The translations under genes and the position numbers were made by a program. Shown here piece after piece: positions 17,526 through 25,311 of a stretch of 64,000 bases of DNA; position 1 is the stretch's first letter, and every line of letters starts with the position of its first letter. The notes below the pieces were generated by a model. That model made no database searches. It was not told the DNA's origin and was given only the letters and a program-made list of their open reading frames with translations. Source of the DNA: Phycisphaerales bacterium. Its GTDB lineage: Bacteria; Planctomycetota; Phycisphaerae; Phycisphaerales; UBA1924. Where the stretch lies: contig JAJDDC010000070.1 in NCBI GenBank assembly GCA_029260515.1, forward strand, positions 1 to 64,000. Reading direction: 5' to 3'.

Positions 17526-18734
17526 GTGGGGGGAGAGACGTCAAACGTGCGGGCGCTGCTGCGCCTGACGCTCACGCCCGGGCTCGGGCCGATCCTTATC
17601 GAGCGCCTGCTCGCGTCTTTCGGCGACGCGGAGGGCGTGCTCGCGGCGGCGCCGAAGCAGCTCGAACGCGTACGCGGCATCGGTGGTGGCAAGTCCGCGA
17701 GGATCGCGGTCGGGCTCCGCGAGTCCGAGACGCTCGTGGACGAGGAGCTTGCACGCCTGGACGCGCTGGGCGCCCGCGTGCTCGTGCGTGGCGGGCCCGG
17801 GTACCCGGGGCTGCTGGCCAGCATCCCGTCGGCGCCGCCCCTGATCATGGTCCGCGGCTCGTTCGAGCCCGAGGCGCGCGATCGGTACCCGGTCGCGGTC
17901 GACGGTTCGCGCCGGTGCACGGCGTACGGCATCGAGCAGAGCGAACGCTTCAGCGGCGCGTTCGTGTCCTCGGGGCTGACTGTCGTGTCGGGCGGGGCGC
18001 GTGGGATCGACACCGCCGCCCACCGCGGGGCGCTGCGGGCCGGGGGGCGGACGCTGGTCGTGCTCGGGTGCGGGCTTGGGCGGGTGTACCCGCCGGAGAA
18101 CGAGGCGCTGTTCGAGCGGATCGTCGAAGAAGGCCGCGGCGCGATCGTCTCGGAGCTGCCGGTCGCGACGCCGCCCAACGCCGAGAACTTCCCGGCGCGC
18201 AACCGGATCATCTCGGGTCTGTCCCTGGGGGTGCTGGTGATCGAGGCGGGGGCGCGGTCGGGGGCGCTCATCACGGCCAGGCAGGCGCTCGAGGACCAGG
18301 GGCGCGAGGTGTTCGCGCTGCCCGGGCGGGCGGACTCGGAGGCCAGCCGTGGTTCGTTGATGCTGCTCAAGGGCGGGGAGGCGGGCGTCGCGACCGAGCC
18401 GGGCGACGTGATCGGGCCGTTGGAGTCGGCGGCGCGGCACCACTTCGCGGGCACGCACGCGGCGAGGTTCGTCGAACCCCTGGGCGTGGGCGAATCCTCG
18501 ATGCTCGCGCGCGAGCCAAGCGTGGCGGCGCCGCCCGCTGTACCGGCGCCCGACCCGGGCCCGGCGGCCACGCCCACCCAGCGGCGCATCCTCGAGACAC
18601 TCGATCGGGAGATGACGACCGACGAGCTGACGAGGGCGAGCGGCTTGGAGGCGGCGTCGGTCCGGGCGGAGCTGACGCGTTTGGAGCTGGCCGGGCGGGT
18701 GCGTCGGCGGGGCTCGAAGGTCTTTCGCGCCTGA
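17526..18734 (+). CDS. dprA: DNA-processing protein DprA/Smf
   Basis: This 402-aa cytoplasmic protein of the DprA family binds incoming single-stranded DNA and loads RecA in natural transformation, and is also widely found in non-competent bacteria. An N-terminal SAM/HhH-like region (LTPGLGPILIERLLASFGD, VRGIGGGKSARIA) precedes the Rossmann core. The core shows YPVAVDGSRRCTAYG, VVSGGARGIDTAAHRGAL, VLGCGLGRVYPPEN, SELPVATPP, FPARNRIISGLSLGVLVIEA, SGALITARQALEDQGREVFA and LPGRADSEASRGSLMLLK. A C-terminal winged-helix domain follows (PTQRRILETLDREMTTDEL). GTG 17526 is the earliest start; GTG 17547 is an alternative. It is transcribed towards lexA. Confidence 0.95.
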   Translation: MGGETSNVRALLRLTLTPGLGPILIERLLASFGDAEGVLAAAPKQLERVRGIGGGKSARIAVGLRESETLVDEELARLDALGARVLVRGGPGYPGLLASIPSAPPLIMVRGSFEPEARDRYPVAVDGSRRCTAYGIEQSERFSGAFVSSGLTVVSGGARGIDTAAHRGALRAGGRTLVVLGCGLGRVYPPENEALFERIVEEGRGAIVSELPVATPPNAENFPARNRIISGLSLGVLVIEAGARSGALITARQALEDQGREVFALPGRADSEASRGSLMLLKGGEAGVATEPGDVIGPLESAARHHFAGTHAARFVEPLGVGESSMLAREPSVAAPPAVPAPDPGPAATPTQRRILETLDREMTTDELTRASGLEAASVRAELTRLELAGRVRRRGSKVFRA

Positions 18735-19033
18735 GCGAGCACGCGGCCCGGGACGGGCGGGCCAAGGTCCGAGAAAACCGGCTGGCGCTGGCCCGGATCG
18801 GGGCTGATCGGGCGTTCCAGAACAACCTATCTTCACCCGAACATTGCACCTGAAAAGTTGTGGCTCGGCGGGTGTCGGGGACGAAGAAAGAGACGCCGGG
18901 GACCGGCGGGCAATCCCATGATCGAGGCCACGCGAGCAGCCAAACCCGGGCGGAGGACCGGGGGAGGAAGGGCTCTGGCGGCCGTAGAAAGGCCCCCCGC
19001 GAACGTTTCCCGCGGATGACCCCAACAAATGCC

Positions 19034-19062
19034 TTGACTCCGGCCCGGGTCCGTGATAGGAC
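19034..19062 (+). promoter_or_regulatory. Sigma-70-type promoter upstream of the lexA unit
   Basis: TTGACT (19034-19039), a 17-bp spacer, then TAGGAC (19057-19062) give the best canonical promoter in the window. It would start transcription near 19069 and read through a doubtful small ORF into lexA. The 290 bases before it (18743-19033) hold no supported gene. No clear LexA-type inverted repeat overlaps the promoter. Confidence 0.6.
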
Positions 19063-19142
19063 TTTGATTGGTTGGTGGTCGAGATCGGGTCAGCGCGAGG
19101 AGCGGTGCATGGACGGCGCGGGCGGCGGAAGGTCGCACCACG

Positions 19143-19694
19143 ATGGAGCGGACGGCACTGGTCAAGCTCGGGCCCGGCGGGTCGTACGTACTCGGCTTCG
19201 ACGGGCGGACCCGCGGTCGGTCGTTGTTGCGGCTGCGTGCGGAGGACGATCGGGCGGGTCGCCCGATGGTGGGCGGGCCGGCGATGGAGCTGGCGCGGCG
19301 GGCCGGGGCGCTGGGCGGGGCGGCGGTCGCCCTGGCGGCGCAGGGCGAGCGGATCGGGTCGGCGCGTCGCCGGCTTGGGCGCCTGGCGGCGAGGCTCGGC
19401 GTGGCGGGCGGGGCGACGCCCGAACCGGGCACGGTGGTGGGAACTTCCGCGGGGACAGCGAACGCGGGGGGAATCGGAAAGGACGGTCGGCATGAATCTG
19501 ACACCCAAGCAGCTCCGCATCCTGCAGCTCATCCGGGACTCGCGCATTCGTCGTGGCTATTCCCCGACGATGCAAGAGCTGGCCGACGAGATCGGCGTCA
19601 GCAAGGTCACCGTGTTCGAGCACGTGGAGGCGCTCATCAAGAAGGGCGCGCTCGTCCGCGAGCCCAACAAGGCACGCTCTTTGTCGATCGCTGA
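19143..19694 (+). CDS. Doubtful small ORF upstream of and overlapping lexA
   Basis: From ATG 19143 (preceded by GGAAGG) the frame has coding-like third positions and a plausible soluble start, MERTALVKLGPGGSYVLGFD, for about 100 codons to near 19440. The bias then vanishes, but no stop occurs until 19694, 200 bases into lexA. It may be a real small gene whose true stop has been lost by a frameshift, a gene that truly overlaps lexA, or an artefact of GC content. I do not recognise the product. Confidence 0.25.
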   Translation: MERTALVKLGPGGSYVLGFDGRTRGRSLLRLRAEDDRAGRPMVGGPAMELARRAGALGGAAVALAAQGERIGSARRRLGRLAARLGVAGGATPEPGTVVGTSAGTANAGGIGKDGRHESDTQAAPHPAAHPGLAHSSWLFPDDARAGRRDRRQQGHRVRARGGAHQEGRARPRAQQGTLFVDR

Positions 19695-20109
19695 CGGGAT
19701 CGCGGTGCCCGACGAGTCCCGCCCCCTGCGGTACCCGCTGGTCGGGAAGATCGCCGCGGGCCATCCGATCGAGAAGGTCGAGGACATCGACGAGATCGAT
19801 ATCAGCGACTTCCTGGGCGCAGCGGGCGACAAGGGCGACTCCATGTTCGCCCTCAAGGTGGACGGCGACTCGATGCGCGACGAGGGCATCCTCAACGGGG
19901 ACATCATCCTCCTCGAACGCGCCCAGGTCGCGCACAACGGCGACCGCATCGTCGCGCTGCTCGAGGACGGGCAGACCACGCTCAAGACCTTCTACAAGGA
20001 ATCCGACCACATCCGCCTACAGCCGGCGAACCCGGACTTCGAGCCCATCCGCGTGAAGTTCTGCCAGGTGCAGGGGATCGTCAAGGGCGTGGTCCGCAAG
20101 TACACCTAG
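19492..20109 (+). CDS. lexA: LexA repressor
   Basis: This 205-aa protein is the SOS repressor: its N-terminal winged helix binds operator DNA, and RecA-stimulated self-cleavage inactivates it. ATG 19492 follows a Shine-Dalgarno-like AAAGGAC. The N-terminus has the LexA pattern LTPKQLRILQLIRDSRIRRG and SPTMQELADEIGVSKVTVFE. The cleavage site Ala89-Gly90 (KIAAGHPIE), nucleophile Ser127 (VDGDSMRDEGI) and base Lys165 (TTLKTFYKE) are all present, so it should be cleavable. Length is normal. The DNA-recognition helix (KVTVFEHVEALIKKGAL) resembles that of LexA proteins from Gram-positives only loosely, so its operator sequence cannot be predicted. The gene is followed by an intrinsic terminator. Confidence 0.96.
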   Translation: MNLTPKQLRILQLIRDSRIRRGYSPTMQELADEIGVSKVTVFEHVEALIKKGALVREPNKARSLSIADGIAVPDESRPLRYPLVGKIAAGHPIEKVEDIDEIDISDFLGAAGDKGDSMFALKVDGDSMRDEGILNGDIILLERAQVAHNGDRIVALLEDGQTTLKTFYKESDHIRLQPANPDFEPIRVKFCQVQGIVKGVVRKYT

Positions 20110-20142
20110 GCGGGGCCGCCCCGCGGCAACCTACAGAACAAC

Positions 20143-20170
20143 AAACCCCTCGCACGAGCGAGGGGTTTTT
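20143..20170 (+). terminator. Intrinsic terminator of lexA
   Basis: A perfect 11-bp stem (20143-20153 with 20158-20168, core CCCCTCGC/GCGAGGGG) with loop ACGA ends in TTTTT. It lies 33 bp after the lexA stop. Confidence 0.93.
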
Positions 20171-20187
20171 GTGCGCGGCGGGATTGA

Positions 20188-20249
20188 ACGCGAAGGCCGC
20201 GAAGAAACTGTTCGACCGTGCCTCTTTGGGCACTTCGCGGCCTTCGCGT
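20188..20249. repeat. Large palindromic repeat (GCGAAGGCCGCGAAG type)
   Basis: A perfect 17-bp inverted repeat (20188-20204 with 20233-20249) built on GCGAAGGCCGCGAAG flanks a 28-nt AT-richer loop. It lies in the convergent gap between lexA and the metzincin-like gene, just beyond the lexA terminator. The size and the loop composition unlike the surrounding DNA suggest a copy of a dispersed extragenic element. Confidence 0.7.
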
Positions 20250-20266
20250 CGCTCCGCTGTGTCTGG

Positions 20267-21235
20267 CTACGGGCAGCCGGCGCCGAAGGCGGTGAGGAAC
20301 GCGATGACGTCGTTGAAGTCGAACGAGCCGAAGTCCTCGGCGAGGTCGGCGGTGTGGTGCATCCCGGCGAAGAGGACGAGGAACTCGACGACGTCGGAGA
20401 AGTCCAGGGCGTCGTAGGGCTCGGCGTAGTCCACGGCGCTGCACGGGTACGTGTCGAGGCAGGCGCCGTTCGCGGCGACGTAGGCGTTGACCTCGTCGAT
20501 CGAGCAGTCGCTGAACGTCGAGGGCGGGCTCAGGGGGTTGACGAAGGCGGACATGATGTGCTCGCCCGCGTCGCAGGCGTTGTCCACGCTGTCGTGGCCG
20601 GCGTTGAGGATGTGCCCGATGGCGTGGACGATGAGGTACGCGTTGAACTCGGCGTCGTCGGAGGTCATCGAGACGAGGCCGATGGCGTTGGACGAGCACA
20701 GCGAGTCGTTGAACGAGAGCCCGAGGACGGAGCCGTCGAGGTCGATGCCGCTGAAGAGCATGACCAGGTCGCGCTCCTCGCCGGGGACGGGGCGTTCGAC
20801 ATCCACCCAGCCGGCGAAGTTGGAGAGGAGGGTGATCGCGTTGGAGCTGGGGGTCCAGGGGGTGGGCCCGGAGAACTCTGTGCCGTAGGTGTCCACCAGC
20901 CGCAGCTCGAGCCCGCCCGCGGACTGGGGGGCGCTCATGATCTCGTTGGCGCGGTCGATCGCGTCGCGTGCGACCTGCGGCGCGTTGGCGCCGTGGGTGA
21001 GCGAGAACGCGTTGTCCATCATGAACTGGAGCTCGAGGACGCAGTTGGGGCAGGCGGGGCCGGCGCCGCGGACGGGGGCGTCGGTGCTCACACGGCTCCC
21101 GATCGGGCGGGCCGCGCCGGTGTCAACCACGACCGGGCAGGCGATGGTCTCGACGGGCTCCGCCCCGGCGAGGGCGGGGGCGACGGCGAACGCGAGGGCG
21201 GCGGCGCCCAGGGCGGTGGTACGAACGGTCTTCAT
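20267..21235 (-). CDS. Secreted metzincin-like protein with degenerate active site
   Basis: This 322-aa protein opens with a signal peptide (LGAAALAFAVAPALAGA) behind a strong Shine-Dalgarno GGAGGGG. The middle resembles reprolysin-type (M12B/M84-like) zinc peptidases: SNAITLLSNFAGWVDVE, then SDDAEFNAYLIVHAIGHILNAGHD. The zinc motif would be HExGHxxxxxHD, but the catalytic Glu is replaced by Ala (HAIGH, codon GCC), so proteolysis is not expected, although the His ligands remain. An even Cys count suggests disulfides. The C-terminus (DFSDVVEFLVLFAG and DFNDVIAFLTAFGAGCP) is the dockerin-like, calcium-loop tail frequent in secreted Phycisphaerae proteins and probably serves sorting or anchoring. 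Confidence 0.8.
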   Translation of the reverse strand: MKTVRTTALGAAALAFAVAPALAGAEPVETIACPVVVDTGAARPIGSRVSTDAPVRGAGPACPNCVLELQFMMDNAFSLTHGANAPQVARDAIDRANEIMSAPQSAGGLELRLVDTYGTEFSGPTPWTPSSNAITLLSNFAGWVDVERPVPGEERDLVMLFSGIDLDGSVLGLSFNDSLCSSNAIGLVSMTSDDAEFNAYLIVHAIGHILNAGHDSVDNACDAGEHIMSAFVNPLSPPSTFSDCSIDEVNAYVAANGACLDTYPCSAVDYAEPYDALDFSDVVEFLVLFAGMHHTADLAEDFGSFDFNDVIAFLTAFGAGCP

Positions 21236-21292
21236 CGTGGTCCCCTCCGAGCGAGATTCATCGTCCGGGGGTCAGGATACCAAACGACCCCG

Positions 21293-21310
21293 CCTCTCCA
21301 AACCGAGAGG
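21293..21310 (-). terminator. Hairpin downstream of the PIN/TRAM gene
   Basis: CCTCTC (21293-21298) and GAGAGG (21305-21310) form a 6-bp stem with loop CAAACC, 12 bases beyond the PIN/TRAM stop. On the minus strand no U-tract follows, so this is a weak candidate. Confidence 0.25.
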
Positions 21311-21321
21311 GGAAAACCCGG

Positions 21322-22602
21322 CTATCGGCGGGGGTTGCGGGACGAGGCGCCGCGCGGGGACGGGGGGCGCTGGGCGCGGGGCGTCTGGGCGCCCTGGGGC
21401 GGCTCGGGGCGGGCGTCGTCGTACGGCGCGTGCGCGTCGTGCTCGTCGGCGTCGCCGGCGGCGTCGGGGGACGCCAGGTCGATGCGCCCGAAGATCAACC
21501 GCCCGGCGGAGGTCTGCAGCGTGCTGGTGACCTGGAGCTCGACGACCGAGCCGATGTGCGCCTGCCCGTCCTCGGCGACGACCATCGTGCCGTCCTCGAG
21601 GTAGCCCACGCCCTGGCCCGGCTGCTCGCCCTGCTTGAGGATCTTGAGGCGCATCGCCTCGCCCGGGATCACGCTGGGCTTGAGCGCGTTGGCCAGGTCG
21701 TTGATGTTGAGCACGGGCACGCCCTGGATCTCCGCGATCCGCGCCAGCGCGACGTCGTTGGTCACGACGATGCCGGGCAGGCGCCTGCAAAGCTCGACGA
21801 GCATCTGGTCGACCGCCTTGCCAGGGATCGGCGTCTCGTCGATCGAGACGTCGAGCGTCGCGGTGCGCTGCAGGCGGGCGATGATCTCGAGCCCGCGGCG
21901 GCCTTTGGCGCGGGTGAGCTTGTCGGAGCTGTCGGCCAGAAGCTGGAGCTCGCCGACGACGAAGCTGGGGATGACCACGGGCGACTGGACGAGCCCGGTG
22001 GCGCCGACCTCGACGATGCGGGCGTCGATGATGGCGGACGAGTCGAGCACGAGCGGGCGGGCGCCGCGCATCTGCTTGGCGAACTCGACGTACGGGATGA
22101 CGAGCCGGAAGTCGTCCTGGGTCTGGAGGATTGTCGCGATCGCGAGGTAGGCAAGGCCGGCGCCGATGAGGATCTTGGCGATGGCGAGCAGCTGCAGGCC
22201 GTCGCCCTTGATGTCCCACGTGCTCGCGAGCAGGTCGAAGACGAAGCCGATGGCGGCGGTCGCGAGCATCGCGGCGAGCAGGCCCAGGACCAGGCTGACG
22301 ATCGTGGAGATCTTCTTGCTGGGCGTGAGCAGGTCGGCGGCGACGATGATGCCGAAGACGACCACCGCGATCGCGAGCGTCTGCGGCCAGTACAGGGGCG
22401 CCTCGGGCTCGGCGAGGCCGGCGCCGATGAGCGACAGGCCCGTGATGACCGCGAAGAGGATGACGAACCCGATGCGGACCAGGCGGAGCAGGAGGCGGCG
22501 CTGGCGTTCGATGGCCTCGAGCGGGTTGGCGGCGCGCGAGGCGGCCCGTCGGAAGCGGTGCTCGCCGCGGGGCGCGTCGTTCTCGATCTGTTGGGGCCCC
22601 AT
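21322..22602 (-). CDS. Membrane PIN/TRAM-domain protein (YacL-like)
   Basis: This 426-aa protein from ATG 22602 (an adjacent GTG at 22605 is equally possible) has four hydrophobic helices at about residues 39-165. They are followed by a PIN-like nuclease domain (ARPLVLDSSAIIDARIVEV, VVTNDVALARIAEIQGV with conserved acidic residues) and a TRAM domain (EQPGQGVGYLEDGTMVVAED, then VELQVTSTLQTSAGRLIFG). This is the architecture of YacL of Bacillus, a putative membrane-tethered RNase. The C-terminal tail is Pro/Arg-rich and disordered. A TACACT box 9 nt upstream of the ATG, and no Shine-Dalgarno sequence, suggest a leaderless message. It is divergent from the zinc-ribbon genes. Confidence 0.88.
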   Translation of the reverse strand: MGPQQIENDAPRGEHRFRRAASRAANPLEAIERQRRLLLRLVRIGFVILFAVITGLSLIGAGLAEPEAPLYWPQTLAIAVVVFGIIVAADLLTPSKKISTIVSLVLGLLAAMLATAAIGFVFDLLASTWDIKGDGLQLLAIAKILIGAGLAYLAIATILQTQDDFRLVIPYVEFAKQMRGARPLVLDSSAIIDARIVEVGATGLVQSPVVIPSFVVGELQLLADSSDKLTRAKGRRGLEIIARLQRTATLDVSIDETPIPGKAVDQMLVELCRRLPGIVVTNDVALARIAEIQGVPVLNINDLANALKPSVIPGEAMRLKILKQGEQPGQGVGYLEDGTMVVAEDGQAHIGSVVELQVTSTLQTSAGRLIFGRIDLASPDAAGDADEHDAHAPYDDARPEPPQGAQTPRAQRPPSPRGASSRNPRR

Positions 22603-22611
22603 CACCGGGCA

Positions 22612-22617
22612 AGTGTA
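22612..22617 (-). promoter_or_regulatory. -10-like TACACT box of the PIN/TRAM gene
   Basis: On the minus strand TACACT ends 9 nt before ATG 22602, with no Shine-Dalgarno sequence between. No convincing -35 is seen. Confidence 0.4.
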
Positions 22618-22780
22618 CGCAGGGGGACTAAGATGGATGCGACCCGCTCTCGGTCGGCGGCGGGGCCCGGTGCGCGGGTGGCCCGTGAACCTGGTCAGGG
22701 CTTGACCGCAGCAGCCATAAGCGGCCGTCATCCGGCGCCGCCGGTGTCCTCGCCGTCGACCGGGGCGGGTCTCAGTCAGG

Positions 22781-22878
22781 GCGCCAGCCCAACGCGGAGC
22801 GCAGCGGAGCTTTGGGCTGTACGAGCGCTGGCCGAGCACGCGATCCGCCCAAAGCCGAGGACGGCGTTGGGCGGGCAC
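22781..22878. repeat. Nested palindromic repeat, family B, copy 1
   Basis: The right half (CCGCCCAAAGC, eight bases, GCGTTGGGCGGGCAC) is identical to that of the copy at 25312-25408. The left half (AGCCCAACGCGG, then GGAGCTTTGGGCTG) is diverged. The element fills much of the 297-bp divergent intergenic region and ends 21 bases before the first zinc-ribbon gene, so it would be in that gene's promoter or leader. Confidence 0.75.
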
Positions 22879-22899
22879 CCAGATTGGAGCACGACGCGC

Positions 22900-23532
22900 A
22901 TGCGGGGGCTCCGGGTCAAGAGATTGATTGTGTGTGGGGTGGTGGGTGTTGTTGCCACCGTGCTGAGCGCGTGGGGGATCGTGGCGGCATGCGACCGTGG
23001 CCGTCTGCGACCGGCTTGGCGGGAGATGCGGGAACCCCCGAGCATCAAGCTGCCGTGGCCGACCGAGTCAGAGCCCTGCTATTGCACAGGCTCGGCGTTC
23101 TACGACAGCGCGTCATCCATCGCCTTGGTCGCAGTTCACGAACCCGATGCCGTGGCCCATTGGATCGTGCGATCACACGTGATTCGGGTCGGCTGGCCCG
23201 CCCGATCGATGTGGTGTGCAACGTCAGAGCCGCGGCCGCCAAGAGTGAACAGGACGAGGTCTGACGATGTGGGGCTGCGTATCGACACCGGCTTCGCGCC
23301 GCGCACTCAACTTGGTGGTCCCGACCTTGGCGACGGCCTGCTGTTGCCAACAGCCGTGCTCTGGCCCGGCTTCGCGGTCAACGCGGCGTTCTACGCCGGG
23401 GTGTGCTGGGTGCTGCTGGCGGCGCCGGGCGTTGTGGTCCGATGGCGACGCCGGCGACGCGGGCGGTGCGCCGCGTGCGGGTACGACCTGACCGGGCTCG
23501 ACGCGTGCCCGGAGTGCGGGGGCGGGGCGTGA
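22900..23532 (+). CDS. Membrane zinc-ribbon protein, paralogue 1
   Basis: This 210-aa protein starts at ATG 22900. It has an N-terminal membrane helix (LIVCGVVGVVATVLSAWGIV) and a poorly conserved extracytoplasmic middle. A second membrane segment follows (WPGFAVNAAFYAGVCWVLLA), then an Arg run (RWRRRRRGR), and a C-terminal four-Cys zinc ribbon (CAACGYDLTGLDACPECG). This topology puts the ribbon in the cytoplasm. Proteins with this ending are abundant in Phycisphaerae and their function is unknown. It overlaps the next paralogue by GTGA. The 22781-22878 repeat lies immediately upstream. Confidence 0.8.
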   Translation: MRGLRVKRLIVCGVVGVVATVLSAWGIVAACDRGRLRPAWREMREPPSIKLPWPTESEPCYCTGSAFYDSASSIALVAVHEPDAVAHWIVRSHVIRVGWPARSMWCATSEPRPPRVNRTRSDDVGLRIDTGFAPRTQLGGPDLGDGLLLPTAVLWPGFAVNAAFYAGVCWVLLAAPGVVVRWRRRRRGRCAACGYDLTGLDACPECGGGA

Positions 23533-24176
23533 GGGGGCGGCGGCTCAGGCGGGCGGCGTTGTGCGCGCTGCTCGGCGTCGTGCTCGTGTACACGCTCACC
23601 TGGGCGGTGCTGGGTGTGATGTCCGCGACGACGCGCTGGCGGGCGCCGCGGGCGTTCGCTATGGGCGAGGGGTTCGATTTCGTGAACGAACCGGAATGGC
23701 CGTTCGGCGTGCCCGCGGACTGGCCCGAGCCGGTGGGCGGGTCGCGCGGCGGGGGCGCGTTCCGCTCGTGGGTCTCGACGTACACGGTCTCGATCGAACG
23801 CTCGGGCTCATCGGATGGGCTTGTGGGCGTCGCGAGCCCCACCCGCATCGCGACGAGGCAGATGTGGGGCTGGCCGTGCCGGTGCCTGGAGACGCGCTGG
23901 CGTGACACGCGGGCGGTCGGCGCGGGGCGGGGGGCGCCCGCTACGGTCTCGTTCGATCGCGGGATCGAGTGGCCAGGCACGATCACGCTCCCCCTCCGCC
24001 CCCTCTGGCCCGGCTTCGCGGTCAACGCGGCGTTCTACGCCGGGGTGTGCTGGATCCTGCTGGCCGTGCCGGGCGTACTGGTCCGATGGCGACGGCGGCG
24101 GCGCGGACGGTGTCCCGCGTGCGGGTACGAACTCGCGGGGCTGGACCGGTGTAGTGAGTGCGGGAGCACGCCATGA
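23529..24176 (+). CDS. Membrane zinc-ribbon protein, paralogue 2
   Basis: This 215-aa protein starts at GTG 23529, overlapping the previous stop. Layout matches paralogue 1: N-terminal helix (ALCALLGVVLVYTLTWAVLG), variable periplasmic middle, second helix (WPGFAVNAAFYAGVCWILLA), Arg cluster and zinc ribbon (CPACGYELAGLDRCSECG). The stretch coding for the second helix is almost identical at the DNA level to that of paralogue 1 (compare 23364-23412 with 24008-24056), showing recent duplication or gene conversion. It overlaps the next gene by ATGA. Confidence 0.8.
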   Translation: MRGRRLRRAALCALLGVVLVYTLTWAVLGVMSATTRWRAPRAFAMGEGFDFVNEPEWPFGVPADWPEPVGGSRGGGAFRSWVSTYTVSIERSGSSDGLVGVASPTRIATRQMWGWPCRCLETRWRDTRAVGAGRGAPATVSFDRGIEWPGTITLPLRPLWPGFAVNAAFYAGVCWILLAVPGVLVRWRRRRRGRCPACGYELAGLDRCSECGSTP

Positions 24177-24970
24177 TCAAGCCGTTCCGGGCGAGATGGA
24201 TCGTGTTGTGCGTGGGCGTCGGCGTTTCGGGCTCGTTCGTCAGCGGGTGGGCGGACGCGGTGCTCGCGCAGCGCGAGGCCGCACGCCCGCAAACAGTCGT
24301 CGGGATGTTCTGCTCCTTCGGCCCGTCCCCGCCCGCGGACCCGGGGCTCGTGGCCGAGGCGCCGCCCGGGTGGCCGACGGAAGGGTGGGCCACGCTCAGA
24401 CGGACGCCGCGGTCCGACGAGCACGCGTCACTGATCTTCGAACCAGCGGGCGGCGGGCTGTGCATTCTGGCGATCCGTCGCGAGCGGCACGGGTGGCCCT
24501 GGACGGGCGTGCAGAGCGTCACGCTCGACGCGGCGTATTCCGTCCCCACCGGCATGCGAGACCCCGACGAGGAACGCGTCGCGGGGGTGGTTGATTCGCT
24601 CGGCCTCGAACGCTCGACGTGGGCGCCCTTCGAGCCGGAGGGTGCGCGGGACGTCGCCGGGTATCTGGCGGCGAAGGACGCCCAGCCGTTCTGGCGGCGC
24701 GGGCTGCGCGTCGCCAACCCCGACGGGCCGCCCAAGAACCATCTGCTGCCCATCGACCCGGTCTGGCCCGGCTTCGCCTACAACGCGCTGGCGTTCGGCG
24801 GGGGTGCGTGGGCGCTGCTGGCGGCGCCGTCGCTCGTGGGCCTCGTGTTCGGCACGAAGCGCCGACGCCGGCGGCGCGGCCTGTGCGTCGCGTGCGGGTA
24901 CGACATGCGCGGGCTGGACGCCTGCCCGGAGTGCGGGCGGGCGATCGAAGGGCGCCAGGGCCCCGCGTAG
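24173..24970 (+). CDS. Membrane zinc-ribbon protein, paralogue 3
   Basis: This 265-aa protein starts at ATG 24173 within an ATGA overlap. An N-terminal signal/anchor helix (WIVLCVGVGVSGSFVSGW) is followed by a longer variable middle than in paralogues 1 and 2, a second helix (WPGFAYNALAFGGGAWALLA), an Arg-rich linker (KRRRRRRG) and the ribbon CVACGYDMRGLDACPECG. It is the most diverged of the three. The three genes form one unit and probably encode interacting membrane proteins; no enzymatic motif is seen. Confidence 0.8.
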   Translation: MIKPFRARWIVLCVGVGVSGSFVSGWADAVLAQREAARPQTVVGMFCSFGPSPPADPGLVAEAPPGWPTEGWATLRRTPRSDEHASLIFEPAGGGLCILAIRRERHGWPWTGVQSVTLDAAYSVPTGMRDPDEERVAGVVDSLGLERSTWAPFEPEGARDVAGYLAAKDAQPFWRRGLRVANPDGPPKNHLLPIDPVWPGFAYNALAFGGGAWALLAAPSLVGLVFGTKRRRRRRGLCVACGYDMRGLDACPECGRAIEGRQGPA

Positions 24971-25008
24971 GGGTTGGCATCGTTCCGCCCTCCCGGGCCG
25001 ACGACGCC

Positions 25009-25056
25009 AAGGCGACCAAGGGGTCCCACCCCGGGGATGGTCCCCTTGGTCGCCTT
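25009..25056. repeat. Palindromic repeat, family C, copy 1
   Basis: AAGGCGACCAAGGGG (25009-25023) pairs perfectly with 25042-25056 across an 18-nt loop (16 bp with the outer C-G pair). It lies 39 bp after the zinc-ribbon operon and could also stop transcription. A shorter relative is at 25530-25561. Confidence 0.75.
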
Positions 25057-25311
25057 GCACACCCGTGCGCACAGCCCGGCGGTCGCGGCGGGCGCGTTCC
25101 GGGGAACCCCGAGTTTTTCTTGCGCGTTCCGGCGTCGGGCCTTGCGTGCCGTCCCCGCGCTCGGGCTGCCGGCCCCGTGCGCACCGGAGCGTCCGCGCAC
25201 GCATTGGGAGAGGACGGTCCGTTGCGCCAGCGCCTTCTTCCGTAAATAAGAATGGGGTACGGACGGGGTCTGCGCTCAGACGGCGCGCCGCCTTGGTGAG
25301 ATCGCGAACGC

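Noticed and set aside
15605-18742. A 1045-aa minus-strand ORF running through dprA
   Set aside because: Only the part up to 16951 encodes the SpoIID-like protein; beyond that it is antisense to the lipoprotein and dprA genes.
18837-19020. Possible LexA box (GAACATT near 18838, GAACGTTT near 19001)
   Set aside because: Neither is a clean inverted repeat nor overlaps the predicted lexA promoter, and planctomycete LexA operator sequence is not known to me.
18860-19495. A 211-aa plus-strand ORF upstream of lexA
   Set aside because: Its composition (Gly/Arg-rich without motif) and third-position pattern are not gene-like.
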